Both the position numbers and the translations under genes were made by a program. The notes below the pieces were generated by a model. The model was not told where the DNA came from and made no database searches. It worked only from the letters and a program-made list of their open reading frames with translations. A DNA stretch of 64,000 nt from Pteria penguin (Eukaryota > Mollusca > Bivalvia > Pterioida > Pteriidae): contig CM068580.1 of NCBI GenBank assembly GCA_035048485.1, forward strand, positions 56,931,983 through 56,995,982, read 5' to 3'. How positions within the stretch are numbered: the stretch's first letter is position 1; each line of letters begins with the position of its first letter. This document shows, in pieces, positions 11,893 to 22,504 of this stretch.

Positions 11893-12345
11893 GTAATGAC
11901 ATGTTTATTTTTACTGAAAATAAAGGGGAACCTTACATGAGAGGAAAAAAAAAAAACAAGAAACAAAAAACAAACAAACAAAAAAGAACCAACTTAAAAC
12001 TTTTTGTAGTGAATGATATTTATTAGTGTCCCAACTCTTGTAATATGTAAAAATAATTCTGAATTTGTGCTATATTGCACGTAACATCATCATGGGGTTT
12101 TTTCAGTAATTACAACTGAACAATTTAAATAAACAACTAAATGTGACATGAATTATATTTTTTTTTCTGTTTGCGAGAGAATTAATCATATACAATATAT
12201 ATGCATTTTGCATGTTTATCTGTCCTCTGTTTCTAATATTATATTATATTCTAGACATCATGTTTAATGCTTCATAACTACCTCTTTACTATACTGTTAA
12301 TACATTCACAATTGACTGTTACTTATACACTACGTTAAATTTCAG

Positions 12346-12504
12346 AGGAGACATAGTCGAAAGTAGATTGACATCTGAAAGGGATCGTCGATACAATAAA
12401 CCATTACAGAGATACGAAACAATAAATTCTGATATGTTCTCCGAACCAAGTACTGGATCCATGGACGGTCTTCCAATAAGTCCAAGAAAAGTGTTTGATT
12501 CTAA
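12346..12504 (+). CDS. Juxtamembrane cytoplasmic exon
   Basis: Acceptor AATTTCAG|AGG and donor CTAA|GTGAGT enclose 159 nt that continue the frame of the previous exon (AG+A codes Arg). It reads 'GDIVESRLTSERDRRYNKPL', then 'QRYETINSDMFSEPSTGSMD' and 'GLPISPRKVFDSK'. The composition is charged and Ser/Thr-rich, as in an unstructured cytoplasmic segment. 'RYETINSDMF' is a possible tyrosine-based signal, and 'PISPRK' looks like a proline-directed kinase site. Both are motif guesses. Confidence 0.75.
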
Positions 12505-12669
12505 GTGAGTTGTATTCCGAGTGTAGGAAGTCCAGAGGACATGCTTATTTTATGTCATATTTGAGAGTTCTTAAATTTTCTGATTGATCATTTATTTAAT
12601 CGATGACATATTTTATTGTGTTCATTAAGGGCAATATCAATAACTGATTGATATCGATTAGATTAAGTT

Positions 12670-12875
12670 CTCATACGCCGAAATATATTGAATCTTCCAT
12701 AATATTACGTCTGTGAGGTCTCAGTTCAAATTCTACTCTGGCCGAGTACTGCCACAAATTAGGATTTTTCTCTCCTGGTATTTCATTATATTTCCCATAT
12801 AAAGTATTGAACTTAAATATATAGGTGGCATCGCGTGTGGCACTAAATAAATGAATAAATAAATGAACCGAGAAA
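12670..12875 (+). mobile_element. Second SINE family, intronic copy
   Basis: It has a B-box-like 'gaggtctcagttcaaattc', an unrelated body ending 'ggtggcatcgcgtgtggcac', and a tail of TAAATAAATGAATAAATAAATGA. The A box is poorly kept. It differs from the 9.4-kb SINE family in body and tail. Confidence 0.55.
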
Positions 12876-13000
12876 AAATTTATCGTGCCTGCCAGAAGAT
12901 TGACCACTAGTATGTCATTTTGATTAAAATATACATTAAGGTATATGTCGCAGAAAATTCATTAAGTATTTAATAGCGTTTCTTTATTTTATTGTCTTAG

Positions 13001-13071
13001 AAGTATGGATAACTATGTAGAAACAGATGAAATTAACGAGACTACACGACTTAAAGCTGACTTTGAAAGAG
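13001..13071 (+). CDS. Small cytoplasmic exon of the membrane protein
   Basis: A 71-nt exon between ATTGTCTTAG|AAG and AGAG|GTAATG. It joins in phase to both neighbours (AA+A codes Lys before it; G+TC codes Val after it) and reads 'SMDNYVETDEINETTRLKAD' then 'FER'. Acidic and soluble. Its value is that three consecutive exons keep one frame through consensus splice sites, which is unlikely by chance. Confidence 0.7.
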
Positions 13072-13336
13072 GTAATGTGTTTTCCTTTTCTATACAATGT
13101 GAAGTTTTTATTTGAACAAATGAAATTGCACGAAGCAAATATTCATATTTTATTCCTTATTCAATTCTTATTAATTCTGATCTTCTCTTTTACGAAAGAA
13201 AATTTTTGTTTTTTTATGATTTGATGATTAGATACAAGATGCTCTCAGATTGATAAAAAATTATGGTAGTTATGAAAATCTAACATTTGTAATGATTAAT
13301 AATGTAAGAAATTATTATACCGAATGTTTTATCCAG

Positions 13337-13514
13337 TCAGTTACAAAGACATCGTTGACGAACACAACACGGAATTAAAGTACGTAAAGGTAGATAACAA
13401 CCAATCCGAAGCTCCAGCAACAGCAAAAAGAGAATCAGACAGGGGTACAAGGCGAGTATCCTTCCAGCTTGAAGACTTACAGCCGTGTTCAACATATCTA
13501 CGCAAAGGAAGAAG
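13337..13514 (+). CDS. Cytoplasmic exon with a weak donor
   Basis: The acceptor is ATCCAG|TCAG. The exon reads 'VSYKDIVDEHNTELKYVKVD' and later 'RRVSFQLEDLQPCSTYLRKG'. The only donor that keeps the frame of the big last exon is AAG|GTTCGC at 13515. It has GT but poor positions +3 to +6. If the intron is retained, translation stops at TGA 13522-13524, giving a protein without the 645-residue tail. 'RRVSF' is a basophilic-kinase type site. Confidence in the exon is good, in the donor moderate. Confidence 0.65.
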
Positions 13515-13524
13515 GTTCGCCTGA

Positions 13525-16500
13525 CTGCTGATATGGGAATGTTTATAGTTTGTCATTGTATCCTGAGCCAGTCATGCACTTACCTCTTAACCTTCGACCT
13601 TCCTCTACCCAATCAAATTGTGGTTTACACGTGTGTGTGTGGATATTCTCAAAAACGTCTTCATGTCCCAGAATTTGTTGTTGTATAAAATCTCCTTAAC
13701 GTTAAAAGGCAGATATAATTACTTTCGAAATTTATCATTTACAACTTTATAAAGTAATCACATTCAATATTAAAAATAACTGATAGTAAATATGAAATTG
13801 CCTTGAAATTAAAATAATTCTTTTGAAAAATGCAAAGTTGAAAGGTCTTTAATGATTCCATTTTATTTTATTCAAAATTGTTAAGAATATCTAAAACAAA
13901 TCCATAATGGAAAATTCGAAAATTATATCAATAAAAAATAATGGTTCTTGCAATTAGGTACTACTACATGCAGAATTATCAAACTATCCTGTAGTGAAAT
14001 CTAGAATGAATTGCAAGGTGTCAAGAGGTACAGTAGGAATTATCACTAAAATACCAAATCTTAAATAATATGGTTTAACATACGTACTCGAAAGATATCA
14101 TAGCCTGTCTTAAGAGAATGTTTGTTATTGAATGTTTAATCTCCATCTAACGGTATGATGAAATGCTGTTTTATGCAACAATAACGATACTACAAAATAC
14201 AGCACACCATTCAAAATTCAGATAAGTGCCAAAAATGCATGTTTCCGGTGAGAAACCCTAATCAGTGATCCTAAAGATAAAAGTAAGAAACAAATTGTGT
14301 CTATATAGGGTCTATTATTATCCTGGCTATCGCGCATTTACTCTTCGACCTTCCCATCACAATCAGATTTCAATAACACTCAACAATGATGGTCAAGTCT
14401 TACAAGTTTATTAATGAACAATATGATACTTGACTGCTTGTGTACCAAATTTACAGAAATTTATATTTGAATATGAACATAAAAAGCACTTAGGTCTGAC
14501 TGTCAATTTAAGTATATAACCATTTTAAAATTTTCAATATTGTACTTTAGAATATTTTTCATACATTTATAATAATACATTATGATAGAACTAAAGTTAA
14601 ATTTAAGTATTCCTTTATTAAATATGATTGTTGATATTTTGAAATGTTATTGTGTCAAGGCTATTTAATACAATCTGAAAGATGACAATATATTTCCCGA
14701 GATTTACGAACGCTTTTTCAAAAGAAATGAATGGCACGCTTCACATGTTTCTTCCATCTGTCTGTATCGGTGTTATCGGACATGTGACATATACATCATT
14801 TCACTTTTTCTGTTTTAATTTTGGAAAATTTAACGTAATTAGTGATTGAAATTCTTCATTATATCGTATGTCTACGATTTGTTGTATAAAATCAGTTTTA
14901 CATGTAAACTAAGAGAATAAATAACATTTACCTCGACGAAAGATGTAGTATACACAAGAGTAATACAAAACCTTAATTTTCATTTCTGATAATTGCATTG
15001 ACAAAAGTAACAAACGTAAGTGAAAAACAACATGCGCATCTCTGTTTTACACTATTAAGTGAGATCTGGTACACTCACTTATGACTACGATTTTTAATAG
15101 ATTGCATAATCCACGGTGGGTGTGACTGGTCAGCAGGGGATGCTACTCTTCCATTTCATCCGACCTACGTCGGATTTTTCAAAGTGTGTGATATATTTTT
15201 TTACATAAAGACGTTCCTTATTGACAATTGATAGGTATATTAAAAATTTTACATATTGACCATTAGGCTAGATGATCTTCATTAATAGCTGTACAAAACT
15301 GGCAATTTCCAAATATCGTCATTATATGTTTGATACTTCAAAATGTAATGTTGAATTTTCTGTATATCATAATCGTAGTATTAAAAACCTATAAGAGAAC
15401 AAAAGCAAAAGAAAAAGGGGAAAAAAAGAAAAATATTTAATTAGTATTATTATGAAACGTTAGCCTTACTTTATAAATGATTTGCCTTTTCATTGAGAGT
15501 TCTAATGATGATAGTCAAAATGTTCGATTTGTAAAGCAGTTTATGCGGGTTCTAGATGGGTTTTGAATATATCTGCAGTTTTCAAACAGTTTTAATTTAA
15601 TGGAATAAATTTTTGAAAATGAACGTGAGGTTTGAGCCCAATTACTTTATGAGAAAAGAGTTACTACCGTCGGTGGTAATGCAACTTTGAAAATATTCTA
15701 CGAATATTAAAGTAAATATTGAAATATAAGCATATATGGATGTGAAATCACTGCAGAACATAAAGACTTTATATCAATTTTCTCATTTAAACGTAATAAG
15801 TATTGAAAATCATCGACATGAAAAGTCCTATTTTACATACATAAATCTAGGTCACATCCCTGATAAACGTCATTTCAACGTTTAAAGTTGAATATGTTGA
15901 CAATATCATTTGTCCCTTTATAGTGAAAATGCTTAATGCAAACTCACAATCCTAATTAGAGAATCATAGACATCCATTTGTAACTGCGGTGTTACAGTCC
16001 AACAATGACAAACATTTCAGCAGATCGGGTGAATCTTTGATCTTTTGCGAATTGTTTATTTTGATATAATTTCTAATACTTATTTGTAAAGATATTGACT
16101 TCCTTAACTATTGTGCCATGCTACCATGTCATTTATATAAGATATTTGCATGGATGAAGTGTTTATTGTCTTGTGTCATGTTCCCCAAAGTGAAATATTA
16201 ATGCAAATACAGAAGATAACACTTCCTTTTATGTCATTTTCGGTATTTGTTTGCTCATGAAATATTTACACTTTGAATTTCCACAGTTTGGGCTTTGAGC
16301 ATCACTGAAGAGACATAAGTTGTTGACATGTCTATTATATTATATTATTTTATATATATATATTTACTTCCTGAATAGTTGTTACAGGACGGGTGTTGTA
16401 TTCCAGGAAGGGGCGCTTACTCCTCTCAGGCTTCTGTTCTCACCTCAAATTAACGGGGGTTCGCATTTGTCTGAATATCATATTGTACAAAATATTGTCC

Positions 16501-16618
16501 TTTCTTTCGTATTTTACTACATGGACTTGTGGAGATGTGATTAACCCTCCGATACTTCTTCGTTGTTGACTTTGAAACGTTTTTCAGTTTAATATTTGAT
16601 AAAATATTATATTCTCAG
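13525..16618 (+). other. Large intron of the membrane-protein gene
   Basis: About 3.1 kb lie between the weak donor and the acceptor ATTCTCAG|G. It contains family A repeat pieces at about 15115-15165 and 16270-16570 and no other recognised gene. The rest is AT-rich. Confidence 0.55.
16270..16570 (+). repeat. Dispersed repeat family A, longest copy
   Basis: Collinear with 5585-5660 plus 6385-6600: 'tttccacagttt', 'agagacataagttg', then 'gcgcttactcctctcaggc', 'gttcgcatttgtctgaatat' and 'gatacttcttcgtt'. It ends 48 bp before the last-exon acceptor. Confidence 0.6.
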
Positions 16619-18554
16619 GTATACAGATGGAGATTTTCATCATCTAAAAAAGGCCCGCATTGAGAAAGGTGTATCAAGGCAATATTCCCTAGGAACTAGC
16701 GTGCCTTGTCATTCAAAGACAAGTCCAACAACGGAAAAAAGACAACCAATCAGCTTTAACGAAACATTTGCTAATAATAAAGAATATGACTCAATGAAAA
16801 CTATTCGATGCGGAGATTCCCCATCGCCGTCTTTACCGTCACAACCGACGGAAATTTGTGTCGAAATACACCAACAATTCACCAACCAGAATAAGGACAA
16901 GGTAAATTCAGACCAAAATAGACTAACGCCTTTTGAAAAAGGCCGACGTTTTAGTGGACTATCTCATAGTTTAGACGCTACCTCAGAAAGGAAGCATAAA
17001 GACACTGGCAGAAAGACAAGAAGTTTTGAAGACATAGGAGACTACGATATTTTAAAAATAACCGAATTCAAGGGACCATTTTATAATACAGATTTCAATG
17101 CGATAAATGAACTCGGTTCACCGGGGGGTAGCAAGGTACGTTACAACGACACCGGCAGCATGGAACAATTAGATGAAGATAATTTAGATTTTTATGAAGA
17201 ATTTGAAATGGACAGTCTAAGATTAGATGAAAGTGACGACACAGAAACGTTGAACGGAACGCAAAAGTATCGTGAATTATGGAATTTACGAACAACATTT
17301 GAAGAAGAAGAAGAGTGTAGCGATACAATACGTATGGAGGATATGACATCACCAGATCAATCACCGGAAGGCGACATGCCTCAGTATTATACAACATCAT
17401 TCGAATCAAACACCGAATCAATTCCGTACACTGAAAATTCAGATCAACAACGGAAATTAAGTGTCTTAAGCGTGGATTTTCAAAAACCTTCTTGTTCAAA
17501 TCTATTACATCCAAATTATGAAAATCGACGTCAAACATATAAAAATATCCTTGCAAGGAGACTTCAACCCGGCAACGGAGGTGCGAGTAATGAAAATAGC
17601 ATCGATAGTGTCGAAACTGTCGATACAGATGGTGAGGTTTCGGACACTAGCCGATACGAGGTTACAACAACATCGTTCGAATCAACAACAGACAATACAG
17701 ATAGTGCTACAGAGGGTCAAAACCACAGACTGATCCAGATGAAAGCAGATAGTGGATATAAATCTCTTGAAACTCAGCCTTTCCTGCACGGTGCAGTAAA
17801 ACGAAATCATAGTACAGGAGAAATAGACGAAGAGATTGAAGAATTAGAAATGAGTATTACTACGCCAGAAAGAGTATTTATGCATGCGCACTCATTGCCA
17901 GAACCTGGTCCATCTGGAAGTCGATGTTTTGATCGAAGAAATGCGAAAACAGCTTCTAAGAAGCGTCGTGAATTCAGTAGAGAAAGACAGATTGTGCACG
18001 TGTATGAAAGTATAAACGAACCTGAAACGGATTCAAAATCAGACCAACCGTCTGGAGATAGTTTTGAAGAAGCTCCACAATCTAATAAATTATCTGTGTT
18101 TGCAAGAATTTTCAGACCACATAAGGATGTTAAACATCGGACATCATCTCTTGCCCGTGATTATAGCATTGATGAAAAGACCAATCGAGTGTTTCAAGAA
18201 TATATACGGTATGATCCGAAACTGGATAATAGAGTGTCACTTGAAACTCATAGTCGTCCACGAAGAATACATCGTCATCGACTTCACCGGAAACATTCTG
18301 ACGTAAAGTATTTCGAGGATAGACGACGTGATCGCCTTGCTCCTGATTTACGGAGCACCAGTTTGGGCAGTGATAGCAGTGCCAGTTCTGTTAGACGTTT
18401 ATCACCACAGGACAGCATTGAGGAAGAGGATTACGATGTAATGAAGGAGGAGGAAGAGTGGGAAAGACAAATGCTCCAAAAAGAAGTTCAACAAAGACAA
18501 TCTGTTTCAATTCCAATTATTAAATTACCGGAAGAGGAATCCAGTAATGCTTAA
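16619..18554 (+). CDS. Last exon: 645-codon disordered cytoplasmic tail
   Basis: This is one long open exon. It starts at ATTCTCAG|G, where AG+G restores Arg in phase with the 13337-13514 exon, and ends at TAA 18552-18554. I see no folded domain or further membrane helix. The sequence is rich in Ser, Thr, Asp, Glu and Arg, as expected of an intrinsically disordered signalling tail. Visible items are two 'TTSFES' repeats (about 17390 and 17665), 'DSGYKS' at 17748-17765 (the DSGxxS form of a beta-TrCP phosphodegron), the acidic run 'FEEEEECSD', a basic cluster 'RPRRIHRHRLHRKHS', and a C-terminal acidic helix-like segment 'YDVMKEEEEWERQMLQKEV'. Transcript and orthologue searches are needed to name the family. 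Confidence 0.8.
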
Positions 18555-18584
18555 TAGTCATTTATATGAGAAAGATCGGTATTG

Positions 18585-18590
18585 AATAAA
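18585..18590 (+). terminator. Polyadenylation signal AATAAA
   Basis: AATAAA lies 31 nt after the stop codon of the membrane-protein gene. This implies a very short 3' UTR if it is used. Further A-rich variants follow within 100 bp. Confidence 0.6.
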
Positions 18591-18599
18591 AGCACATAA

Positions 18600-19403
18600 A
18601 GGTGTAATAATTGTAAACAATAACCAAACCACAACATTTAGAAATATACAAATATTTGTTTCGAAATCGTTTCAATTAAAATACCATCCAAGCTAGCATA
18701 CATTTATAGTAGCAATTCTGTGCTAACATGTCTAGACTGATTTGATAAAAGACTACATAATTATAATAGCGACCATTATATTTTCATTATCTGTATTTTA
18801 CATAGCTTCTTCTTCTGCTCCTTTATTCTAGTTCCATAATGTATTTATAAATTCAAGACTTACAAAACATCACGCAAAAACCATATCTAACCAACAACGG
18901 ACAGAAAGACAGAAAAGAAGAAATTTCGCCAATTTTAGAGGTGTTATTCTTTGCATCACCATAGTAAATAATTATTTTACTTTTATATTGCCAAAATATA
19001 TAAGTATAATATATATATATGAATGCTGACATTATACTCTTCTGCCATAGCAGATGTGTTTCTTGCATGTCATTCATTTCAATAACCTAATATAAAAATC
19101 CATGTATAACCTACAATTTATTAGGTTTTTTTTATGTACTATCTAGGCCTATTTCACTCTTTCCTGCATTTTAAATATTAGCTTTTATATAAACTTAAAA
19201 ATTATTCTAACCACAGCCTTTGGCAATGTTTAATACAACACTCAGCGAATCACTGAATGATCTCATTCACATCCCAGTTTATATATCTTAAACTGCATTG
19301 CGTTTTTGTTTCTTCAATTACCTCCATATAATTCAAATTAATCGTAAACTGAATAAATTATGTTTCTTTTGCAATGAAAGTCAATCCTTATCTTAATAGG
19401 CGC
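18600..19403. other. Intergenic DNA after the membrane-protein gene
   Basis: AT-rich with a short TA run near 19010. No gene or repeat recognised. Confidence 0.4.
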
Positions 19404-19587
19404 TCTTCATAATTTACATGATATAAGCGGCCCAAGTCGCGATATGTTACTTTTTGTCGGGGTTTTCATTTTGACGTAAAGGACTATATAGTGACGTCAC
19501 AATTTAAGCAATAACGTCAAAATAAAAATCTTGTCACAGAGTTGCATGTCGGGTCTGGGGCCGCTTATATCATGTAAAATATGAAGA
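19404..19587. mobile_element. MITE with about 30-bp terminal inverted repeats
   Basis: Left end 'tcttcataatttacatgata' continuing 'taagcggccc' is mirrored at the right end with one mismatch. The 184-bp element has no coding capacity and carries a palindromic TGACGTCA at 19492. The termini resemble those of the 8.2-kb MITE, so both may be served by one transposase. Confidence 0.8.
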
Positions 19588-20819
19588 TCGTCTATTGTGT
19601 TGTTCTACGTTTTGTAAAATAAATGGCAAAACGCATTAGTTTTGTTTTCTGATATATACAAAAGAAAATCATAAAAATGGCAAAATCTTGACATGTTTTA
19701 TTACTTGTTATTACCTTTTTAAGAGATCAGAGCAAATTCTAGAGTTCTACGTATACATGTAAATACCTCATGCATATCGGCATGTAAGTTGTGAAAATGG
19801 CTGCTTTCTTTTAATTTGTGAAGTTATTATAAATATTACTGCTTCATAAAAACCTTTAAATATGTAATGGAATCGCCAGTGTGTACAATTCACATTTCCC
19901 CATCATCGTTAAAGCATTTTTACAAATTCTAATAATTCAACCTATTATGATAGCTATCTCAACTATCAAGACATGTTCTTTGATTTTAATCACTTCATCT
20001 TAATTATAGAAAATTAAAACCTTTGCTTACCTTTTACTATCATAAACACATAAGCATAGTCAATTACAATAGAGATGCTACAATTGACAGACTACATTTT
20101 GTGGTGAATAACATATGATATTATGATGTAATAAGGTGATACAAATACTGATTTAATAGAATACTACATGTGTGTGTATTTCTTAAATCTTGATTATACT
20201 AATATACTTCATTTGTAGCCACTTTTTATCAGTAAGTCTTGTATTGTGCCTGTTACATGAGAGCACGTCTAAAAAGCGAGAATTCCTTCGCAAATGACGT
20301 CATTATATATTACATTACGTAATCTTGATAGCAATTGACTCTTCCTTTTACGCTCAAAAAACTGTTAAATCAGATGACGTCACAATACTTTACACATCGG
20401 TCATACCTCGGAAAAACATTGAAAATGTATTGTAACGTCATGTATTCGACAAATTTTCCGCGAAATGGAAGGGTCAATCCTCCACATGTTTGCATAATGT
20501 TGTACGCTACAGTTTGCCATAAAATGTATATTTTTCTACCCGCCTTTTTCTAAGTATGACTATTATGCATTCCACGTACATATATATACACCTGTTTTCT
20601 TAGTATATATGATATGAGAAACCAAATAATTATGTACACCATTCCATATTTGTACGCATACTTTATTACTATTGACATGTGTTCTCGCTCGTGTTCTTTC
20701 TACATGTGTACACAGTTATCTATTTCATAAGCATAAATCAAAGCTTGTATGAAACTTTGATATCGTTGAAGTATTTTACACATTATATAAAAGTTAACAT
20801 CATCATTGTCGTGTTGGTG
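19588..20819. other. Intergenic, with two TGACGTCA sites
   Basis: AT-rich DNA with CRE-type palindromes at 20295-20302 and 20375-20382. No exon recognised. Confidence 0.4.
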
Positions 20820-21430
20820 TTATTTGAATTTGTGTGTTAAGTTTTTGAACATTCTTATCCATCCTTGAAAAGATATTGATAAACCAGGAGGTAAAGAGAT
20901 CCTATCAGCTGTAAGAGGAAACCCCTCCACAGATATATACAGCAAATAAGAACAATAGGTGCATGAAAACTCACAAAAATATTCAATTATCATGAAAGTC
21001 AACCTGTTCCCGCCGAGGAACACTCTGAAACTTTTTTTCAGATACAGCGTGTGTTGGTCTGAAATACAACTGTAATGGATCGAAGGGAGAAAATCTTCAG
21101 CTCCTAAAATGATTTGGAATGATTCCTGCTCTATACTCGTCGTTGGAATACGGGAGTGTTTTATTGAAATAAGAGAAATTGTGCGGACTGATGACATTTT
21201 GATCTGGATAGAAAGGGACTTCAACCCATGTTTAATATGTTGCAGATCAAGATTATCCACTTTTAATCCCCGCTGTACCAATGACACTCTCGCGCAAAGC
21301 ATACACTCACACAGACAAGAATTTACAAGGGTAAATAAACCCTCATCAATGAACTTAATGCTTAACAAAGTTTACAAAGTGTTTATATGGGAAAATAGGT
21401 GGAATGTTCATTACAACTAAGAATTTGTCA
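20820..21430. other. Unassigned region open on both strands
   Basis: A 182-codon minus frame (20820-21368) overlaps a 103-codon plus frame (21109-21420). Neither peptide resembles a family I know, and no splice pair frames them. Position just downstream of the copper-transporter exon would fit a 3' UTR. Treat as non-coding unless transcripts say otherwise. Confidence 0.3.
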
Positions 21431-21671
21431 TTTAAAATGCACTAGAAAGCGACACATATACAGAAACTGATCTCGGTGTATGGTTTCATGTGCCATGGAG
21501 CATCTCCGGTTCACCAGCAGTAACACCCACCAGGTGATACAAATATAATGAAATGACATTTGTCAGTTCATTGCTTCATCCATTTATAATGTAAATTTCT
21601 AAAATAGCACATCATCCCCATTGCACTCAAATGCACACCCATAAGGTACTCAGTTTTCTGTTATCCCGATG

Positions 21672-22020
21672 TTAGAGAATGGTTTCTGATTGACATGCAG
21701 TCAACTGGTAATGTAATAATGGTTCTGCAGCCATTGCAGTTTTATCTCCATTTTTATCCACACTTCTACCCGATTCTTTTTTAGGTATCGTTCTCCTTTT
21801 ATATAATGTATTTTCATTTTCACTTGGTGAATTTTTATCACACAACGTACCCGAAAAATAAAATCCAATCCCTGCTCCACAAATTGTTGCTGTGTAAAGC
21901 CACACGTTCAGAGTCATAACACTCAACATTAGAAGATACGCAAATAGGACTCTTGTCATTTGAAGAAGTGAAAGTATTATTCTCATTGAAATCCTGTCTT
22001 TCGTGGTGAAGGTGTTTTCA
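21672..22020 (-). CDS. C-terminal exon of a Ctr-family copper transporter
   Basis: Minus-strand exon after acceptor TTTCTTTCCAG, 115 codons to TAA. It holds the last two membrane helices of the Ctr (SLC31) family. The second helix has the copper-binding M-x3-M motif in 'YLLMLSVMTLN'. The third has the G-x3-G packing motif in 'GAGIGFYFSG'. These proteins form trimers that import Cu(I) through a pore lined by the methionines. The first helix and the methionine-rich ectodomain should lie upstream, above 22.1 kb; I could not find them, and the 43-bp satellite and a PLE occupy that side. The cytoplasmic end is about 65 residues, longer than in human CTR1, and lacks the usual terminal His-Cys-His. 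It could be a real last exon or an orphan pseudogene. Confidence 0.7.
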
Positions 22021-22164
22021 CTGGAAAGAAATAAAATTACAAATAAACACTGCAACTAAACTGTCTGTAAGATTATAGTGTTACCGTACAAAGTATGTTG
22101 AACTGGTATTTGTAATAAAATAAAATTAAATTAGATTATTACATTAGATATATATTTACATTAC

Positions 22165-22500
22165 ATATTGCATTTTACGTCATACGCACCACGATAAGTT
22201 ATCACATTATTGTCACACTTTTTATGCAGCCCGAAAAATTTCGGGGGAGCACATAGTCGCTGTCGTGTCCGTGTCTGTCCATCTGTCCGTTCGTCCGTCC
22301 GTCCGAGCTTATGTCTCCCTAGACCTATCATCAGAATTTGATCATACTTCGCCAAAATATTATTTAGGTTAAGGGCTTTCGGACTAAGGTCACTCAAGGT
22401 GATTTCTGAAAGGTCAAGGTCACTTATTTACTATAACTTAAAATACCATAAAGTTGTTATATCTCCTACACCTTTCGTCAAATTTTGATCATACTTCACC
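22165..22500. repeat. Dispersed repeat with (GTCC)n head
   Basis: It begins 'cccgaaaaatttcggggga', a short hairpin, then has GTCCGTCC repeats and two copies of 'atcatacttc(g/a)ccaaa' (22341 and 22488). The architecture is that of a common interspersed mollusc-type repeat. It runs directly into the 43-bp satellite. Confidence 0.5.
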
Positions 22501-22504
22501 AAAC

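Noticed and set aside
16709..17556. Minus-strand ORFs opposite the long last exon
   Set aside because: Shadows of the plus-strand coding exon, which has phase-matched upstream exons and a polyadenylation signal.
20820..21420. 182-codon minus and 103-codon plus overlapping ORFs
   Set aside because: Neither has recognisable motifs or splice signals; kept only as an unassigned region.
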